From Bacilliculturomica massiliensis (GTDB lineage: Bacteria > Bacillota > Clostridia > Peptostreptococcales > Anaerovoracaceae), in NCBI RefSeq assembly GCF_900605495.1, contig NZ_LR027599.1, positions 186,001 through 250,000 of the forward strand: a stretch of DNA of 64,000 nucleotides, read 5' to 3'. The notes under the pieces are model-generated. The model saw only the letters and a list, made by a program, of their open reading frames with translations, ran no database searches and was not told the origin of the DNA. This document shows, piece by piece, positions 60,365-64,000 of the stretch (position 1 is its first letter; each line of letters begins with the position of its first letter). The position numbers and the translations under genes are program-made.

Positions 60365-60832
60365 ATGTTTTTAGAAAATATAAAAGCTCTGGACGCCATA
60401 GATTGCAGAATACTTGAACTCCTCTCCGAAAACGCCCGCATCTCTTACGTGGATATCGGTGAAATCGTAGGTCTTTCCAGAGTCGCTGTCAAAGCTCGTA
60501 TTCAGGCTCTCGAAGATAAGGGGATCATCGAGCAGTACACCGTCATCATCAATCCCCAAAAAATCGCAAGCACGTTTTCCGCCTATTTCGAGATCACTCT
60601 CGATCCCACAAAATATGAGGAGGCCATCGACTACCTGAAAAAAAATGACTGTATTACACAGATCTATCAGGTACTTGGCAACACGAAATTTCACATTCAC
60701 GCCATCCTCAACGGTGAAAACGAGGTGGATGCCCTTCTTCAGAATTTCATATACAAAACGCCGGGGTTGAAAGATCTTTACTTTAACTCCATTGTGTCAA
60801 GGATCAAAGATATTAAGAACATACGCCTATAA
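60365..60832 (+). CDS. Lrp/AsnC family regulator
   Basis: 155 aa. HTH at residues 8-60 (LDAIDCRILELLSENARISYVDIGEIVGLSRVAVKARIQALEDKGII), then a RAM ligand domain (FEITLDPTKYEEAIDYL to INGENEVDALLQNF). AAAGGAGG precedes the ATG. It diverges from the LctP-YjiH-M20 unit and is its likely regulator, with an amino acid or hydroxy acid as effector. Confidence 0.93.
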   Translation: MFLENIKALDAIDCRILELLSENARISYVDIGEIVGLSRVAVKARIQALEDKGIIEQYTVIINPQKIASTFSAYFEITLDPTKYEEAIDYLKKNDCITQIYQVLGNTKFHIHAILNGENEVDALLQNFIYKTPGLKDLYFNSIVSRIKDIKNIRL

Positions 60833-60899
60833 TGCAAAAAACGTCAAGAAACAGCCTTTCCGTTCTCTGATTCCCAGATCAAAGTGCTGTGCTATCATC

Positions 60900-61125
60900 T
60901 GATTCCGGCAGCGTTGAGCGAGAAGTATTCGGTTCGCGGGGACGCCCCGCTCACAGAATCAGCCGCCCATGCCTGCCTATCGCACTCTCGGGCTCAGTTT
61001 TCCGTGGGGCTGCCGCACTGCCGGGATCAGCCCCTGCCGTTCCATGCCGGACAGCCCCCGGCCCTGCCGCTCCATGCCGGACAGCCGCACTCCCGAGATC
61101 AGCCGTCCCCCCTAGTCCAGCTGGC
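60900..61125. repeat. GC-rich repeats beside the second five-box element
   Basis: Units of the type CTGCCGTTCCATGCCGGACAGCC and CTGCCGCACTCCCGAGATCAG recur four or five times. No ribosome site or credible gene is present on either strand. Confidence 0.6.
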
Positions 61126-61131
61126 TCTGTA

Positions 61132-61302
61132 ATAGGTGAAAAACCAAAAAAAAATTGCAGATCCCCGAAAACCACACGGAAATCAGCAATATTTTCTCAA
61201 CATCTGCTTCCAAATAGGGGAAAGCTCACTAAATTATCGGGTTTCACCTATCTGGCGGCTCTTTTTCGGTGAGATCGAGAAAAAAATCTAGATTTGACCT
61301 AT
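61132..61302. repeat. Five-box dispersed element, copy II
   Basis: Boxes ATAGGTGAAA (61132, +), ATAGGGGAAA (61214, +, one mismatch), TTTCACCTAT (61242, -) and TTTGACCTAT (61293, -, one mismatch) stand at offsets 0, 82, 110 and 161, exactly as in copy I; the box at offset 28 is eroded (61160). Only the last 20 bp between boxes is clearly similar to copy I (AGAAAAAA-ATC-AGAT). Confidence 0.85.
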
Positions 61303-61390
61303 CTCCTTTCAGAGTCCACCGCCCATCGGCGGCTAACAGACGCTGGGACGCGAAGAATCGGCGTCCTGACACTTATCTTTTCTCAAGCCG

Positions 61391-61733
61391 GCGGCGCTAT
61401 GCCGTCGCTTAAACGGACGATCTCCTCCGAAATATTTCCGTGCAGATCCAGACTGATCGTGACCGGCATATCATTTCCCACTATTGTTCTTATCTCAGAT
61501 AACAGAAAGCTTCCAGATCGGGAATTCCCTCGGCGACGCCGGCTCCATGCAATGCAAAACAGATCCCGTCGCTGTCAGAGAAATTGTCTCTTATCATTTC
61601 CAACAATTCACCCGCAGTCTTTCGCAAACAGTCCTCTGTCAACACGGGAGCGGCGTTCTCGATGGCCACGGTGAGGATCAGCTCTCGGCGCCGTATTCTT
61701 CCGCTGCAGAGATCATGCCGCTCAGATAGCTGT
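61391..61733 (-). pseudogene. Decayed M81 (MlrC/microcystinase-like) metallopeptidase fragment
   Basis: Translation of the minus strand in shifting frames gives YLSGMISAAEEYGAE, then LILTVAIENAAPVLTEDC, DGICFALHGAGVAEGIPDLE, then IRTIVGNDMPVTISLDLHGN and ISEEIVRLSDGI. This is the middle of an M81 family protein, with the metal-region LHGAG and DLHGN motifs. At least two frameshifts and loss of both ends make it a pseudogene. It lies on the lctP side of the Lrp gene, so the locus may once have held another peptidase-like gene. Confidence 0.7.
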
Positions 61734-62012
61734 TAGAATGACGAAACTTCGAGTATTGTCTCCGGATCGTTTTAAAAAAAACGAATCATCTCTTGCCCCG
61801 CCGCCGCGATTAAACTAAAATATAGACAACTGATAATTGAAATTTAATTTGTTTTATTTCATCCAGCCGAACGCTGCTGTCAGTCAGTTTTAACCTCAGT
61901 AAATCCAACAACCATCTGAGGATAAAGCAGGCTGAAACGGCTTGGATCCAGATATGTCACGATACCGATCAATTTTAATTATTAAAATAATCATCCGTTT
62001 AGACAGCATATG

Positions 62013-62044
62013 TTTACGGCATCGCTTATAAGCGATGCCGTAAA
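62013..62044. promoter_or_regulatory. 32-bp perfect palindrome before the LysR gene
   Basis: TTTACGGCATCGCTTA and its exact reverse complement meet with no spacer, 22 bp before the LysR ATG. Perfect symmetry without a loop fits an operator or a cruciform better than a terminator. The stretch from 61734 to 62012 holds another AT-rich palindrome (61972-61988) and no gene. Confidence 0.75.
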
Positions 62045-62066
62045 AGAAGAATGGGGGCGCGCTGCA

Positions 62067-62945
62067 ATGGATTTACGAAAATTTGAGGTTTTTTCGCTGG
62101 CTGTTCAACTGGGCAATCTCTCGAAGGTGGGCGACGCTCTGGGATACACCCAGTCCGGCGTGTCTCACATGATGAAAAACCTGGAAAACGAATTAGGTTT
62201 TAAACTTCTTGTGCGCTCCCGCAGCGGTATCAGACCCACCCCTGAGGGCGAACTTCTGCTGCCTATTATTCAGAAAATGCTAAACTGCAACGAACAGTTT
62301 GAACAGACTGCGGCCTCCATCAACGGCCTGAATGTGGGCCGGCTTCGCATCGGCGCCTACGCCAGCGTGGCCTGGCACTGGATGCCCACCATCATCAATA
62401 CATTCCGCGAGGCCTATCCCGATGTAAAGGTCATGCTCTACGAGGGCGACGCCGACGAGATGGAGGAAAATCTTGAGAAAGGTTTTATCGACTGCGCTTT
62501 CATCAGCAAGCAGCCGCACCACACGGCGGATTGGGTCCCTCTGAGAAAGGAATCCCTGGTGGCGATCATTCCTTCCAATCACCCTCTGAAAGATGCGGAC
62601 GAATTCCCCATCAGCGCGTTCCGGGACGAATCCTTTATTCTGACGGCGAAGGGTCTCGACTACGATGTCAACCGCATATTCTCAACCTACAATATTACTC
62701 CCAAAGTCATGTTCAACACGATCAACGATCTGACCACCATTTCTCTGGTTAAGGGCGGCGCAGGCACCAGTATCGTTACGAAACTTTCGATCAAAGACCA
62801 TCTGAATACCATCTGTTGGAAAAAGCTGAACCCGCCGCAATTCCGGGAGCTGGGAATCCTTCTGCCCTCGCTGTCGGAGGCCTCCCCCGCCATGAAAAAA
62901 TTTATCGACTGTACCAAGCAGCTGGTGGACAATAATATCGTGTAG
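62067..62945 (+). CDS. LysR-family regulator beside the glycyl radical genes
   Basis: 292 aa from the ATG at 62067, chosen because MDLRKFEVFSLAVQLGNLSKV is the normal LTTR start; a longer frame would run through the 32-bp palindrome. HTH (LSKVGDALGYTQSGVSHMMKNL) and effector domain (LRIGAYASVAWHWMPTIINTF) are intact. It converges on the activase gene, 8 bp apart. It may autoregulate through the palindrome; control of the glycyl radical genes is only positional inference. Confidence 0.88.
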   Translation: MDLRKFEVFSLAVQLGNLSKVGDALGYTQSGVSHMMKNLENELGFKLLVRSRSGIRPTPEGELLLPIIQKMLNCNEQFEQTAASINGLNVGRLRIGAYASVAWHWMPTIINTFREAYPDVKVMLYEGDADEMEENLEKGFIDCAFISKQPHHTADWVPLRKESLVAIIPSNHPLKDADEFPISAFRDESFILTAKGLDYDVNRIFSTYNITPKVMFNTINDLTTISLVKGGAGTSIVTKLSIKDHLNTICWKKLNPPQFRELGILLPSLSEASPAMKKFIDCTKQLVDNNIV

Positions 62946-62953
62946 CCAATCGG

Positions 62954-63898
62954 TTATACGGACTCTTCCTCCGGCTCATCGTCGTTTCCCATGATCATAA
63001 CATCCAGCCCATGGCTGCGGAACAAGTTCCGCACTTCCTCCAGATATTCGTCGGGAGGCGTCTCGAACTCCTCTGCAGCCCCGCCCATACTTCTGGTCTT
63101 TGAGGTCCCCAGCGAATGATACGGCAGAAGATTCACCTTCTTCAAGCCCAGTTCTCCCATAAATCTGCAGGTCAGTTCCAGATCGTCCATCTGATCGTTG
63201 ATATTGTGGATCAGCGGCATTCGGATGATTATTTTGTGTCTGATGTCGCCGTCTGCCGCCAAAGCTCGTAGATTATTGTGAATGACTTCAGTCCCAACGC
63301 CGGTGAGCCGGCGATGTTTCTCGTCGATCATCGTCTTGATATCGAACAGCACCACCTGCGCCTCTCTGCAAAGGCGGAGCAAATCTTCCCTGTCAGCAAA
63401 GCCGCAGGTGTCGATAGCCACCGCAAGACCGTTCTTCCGGCACTCCTGCATCACCGTGTAAGCATAGTCGGCCTGCGCCAGCACTTCGCCGCCGCTGAAA
63501 GTGACGCCGCCGTCGGTTTTATTGTAGAAGTCCCGGTCGCGGCCCAGCAGTTTGACCAGCTGGCTCAATTCACGCTTCTCCCCCGCGGTTCGAAGCGCCT
63601 CGGAGCAGCACGCGGACGCGCATTTCCCACAGCGGAGACATTTCCCCCTGTCTATGGCAATCCCCTCCTCTGTCGCGGAGATCGCCTTCTGTGGGCAGAC
63701 TCTGACGCACATGCCGCAGCGGATACACCGCTTTGGGGAATACAGGATCTCGAACTCACTGCTGATGAGTTCCGGGTTATGACACCATCTGCACTTCAGC
63801 GGACACCCTTTAAAGAAAAGCGTCGTCCTGATACCCGGCCCATCCTCCGTGGAAAACCGCTGGATCCCTCCCAACAATCCTTCCGTCACATTGTCCAT
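62954..63898 (-). CDS. Glycyl radical enzyme activase (radical SAM, PflA family)
   Basis: 314 aa. The radical SAM motif CPLKCRWC (Cys32, 36, 39) is followed by an inserted ferredoxin domain with two 4Fe-4S motifs (CIRCGMCVRVCP at 58-69 and CLRCGKCASAC at 87-97), as in activases of dehydratase- and lyase-type glycyl radical enzymes rather than PflA itself. GGGAGG precedes the ATG, 19 bp after the glycyl radical enzyme stop. It makes the glycyl radical on that partner with SAM. Confidence 0.95.
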   Translation of the reverse strand: MDNVTEGLLGGIQRFSTEDGPGIRTTLFFKGCPLKCRWCHNPELISSEFEILYSPKRCIRCGMCVRVCPQKAISATEEGIAIDRGKCLRCGKCASACCSEALRTAGEKRELSQLVKLLGRDRDFYNKTDGGVTFSGGEVLAQADYAYTVMQECRKNGLAVAIDTCGFADREDLLRLCREAQVVLFDIKTMIDEKHRRLTGVGTEVIHNNLRALAADGDIRHKIIIRMPLIHNINDQMDDLELTCRFMGELGLKKVNLLPYHSLGTSKTRSMGGAAEEFETPPDEYLEEVRNLFRSHGLDVMIMGNDDEPEEESV

Positions 63899-63917
63899 TT
63901 TGTCCCTCCCATCCGGA

Positions 63918-64000
63918 TCAGCAGTCGTGCGCGGTTCTGGCTATGATATTATCTTGCACCTCTTTATCCAGCTCTGTAAAGTACGCCAGATAGCCTGCCA
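63918..64000 (-). CDS. Glycyl radical enzyme, C-terminal end only
   Basis: The last 27 codons are visible; the gene continues beyond the right edge. The residues AGYLAYFTELDKEVQDNIIA, then RTAHDC and stop, match the glycyl radical domain end (R-V-x-G-Y), with the radical glycine codon at 63993-63995. The partial codon at 63999-64000 fits Val. The D-K-E-V-Q-D and I-I-A-R-T pattern is that of dehydratase/lyase-type enzymes (CutC, HypD, GrcC relatives), but the substrate cannot be assigned without the active site. Confidence 0.9.
   Translation of the reverse strand, partial: AGYLAYFTELDKEVQDNIIARTAHDC

Overview
The window reads as chromosomal DNA of a strictly anaerobic, amino-acid- and peptide-using member of the Clostridia (Bacillota). 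The evidence is AGGAGG-type ribosome sites before nearly every gene, Clostridia-type families (BMP-type purine ABC importer, LctP, YjiH, LUD protein, LytS/LytTR, FCD-type GntR), a butyrate-type set (acyl-CoA dehydrogenase, crotonase, CoA-transferase), a glycyl radical enzyme with its activase, and no respiratory genes. Base composition is moderately GC-rich, with very AT-rich promoters and GC-rich minisatellite-like intergenic repeats. I cannot name the species; an asaccharolytic gut-type lineage is my guess.

Layout. 1-9.6 kb: an exporter (MFS) and M20 amidohydrolase unit with a clear promoter and two identical-architecture operators, then xpt, a BMP lipoprotein, an ABC importer for nucleosides or purines and an IclR regulator reading as one unit on the minus strand. 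9.7-14 kb: a sulfur or selenium handling cluster (thioredoxin-reductase-like enzyme, a YeeE/YedE transporter split into two genes, two TusA-like proteins, a LysR regulator). 14.4-20.7 kb: cstA, argG with two ARG boxes, a MATE pump with a cytidylate-kinase-like gene, and a GNAT protein. The MATE gene has a leader carrying two related terminator hairpins with a conserved loop, probably a tandem riboswitch. 20.9-22.4 kb: a tyrosine recombinase next to a 240-bp segment bounded by identical 24-bp sites in opposite orientation, with a promoter inside pointing at an unknown 88-aa gene. This looks like a phase-variable promoter switch. 22.7-25.3 kb: a LytS-type kinase with its LytTR regulator broken by a frameshift in a GC-rich linker.

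25.5-41.9 kb: asparaginase, an XRE regulator, a polar amino acid ABC importer, ung, a radical SAM protein, a LysR/YeiH divergent pair, an RCC1-repeat surface protein, a second MATE, an LCP enzyme and a LUD protein. 42.4-51.8 kb: a catabolic block with GntR regulator, dicarboxylate/amino acid symporter, aminotransferase, HpcH/HpaI aldolase, Fe-alcohol dehydrogenase, crotonase and CoA-transferase, followed by a separately promoted acyl-CoA dehydrogenase. 52-60.8 kb: a third MATE, an APC permease, and an Lrp-linked LctP-YjiH-M20 unit. 60.9-64 kb: an intergenic region with a decayed M81 peptidase gene, a LysR regulator, and a glycyl radical enzyme (C-terminus only) with its activase.

The strongest candidates for something undescribed are the inverton at 21.2-21.5 kb, the duplicated leader element before the first MATE gene, and a dispersed AT-rich element present twice (37.64 kb and 61.13 kb) in which 10-bp boxes occupy the same offsets (0, [28], 82, 110, 161) although the DNA between them has diverged.
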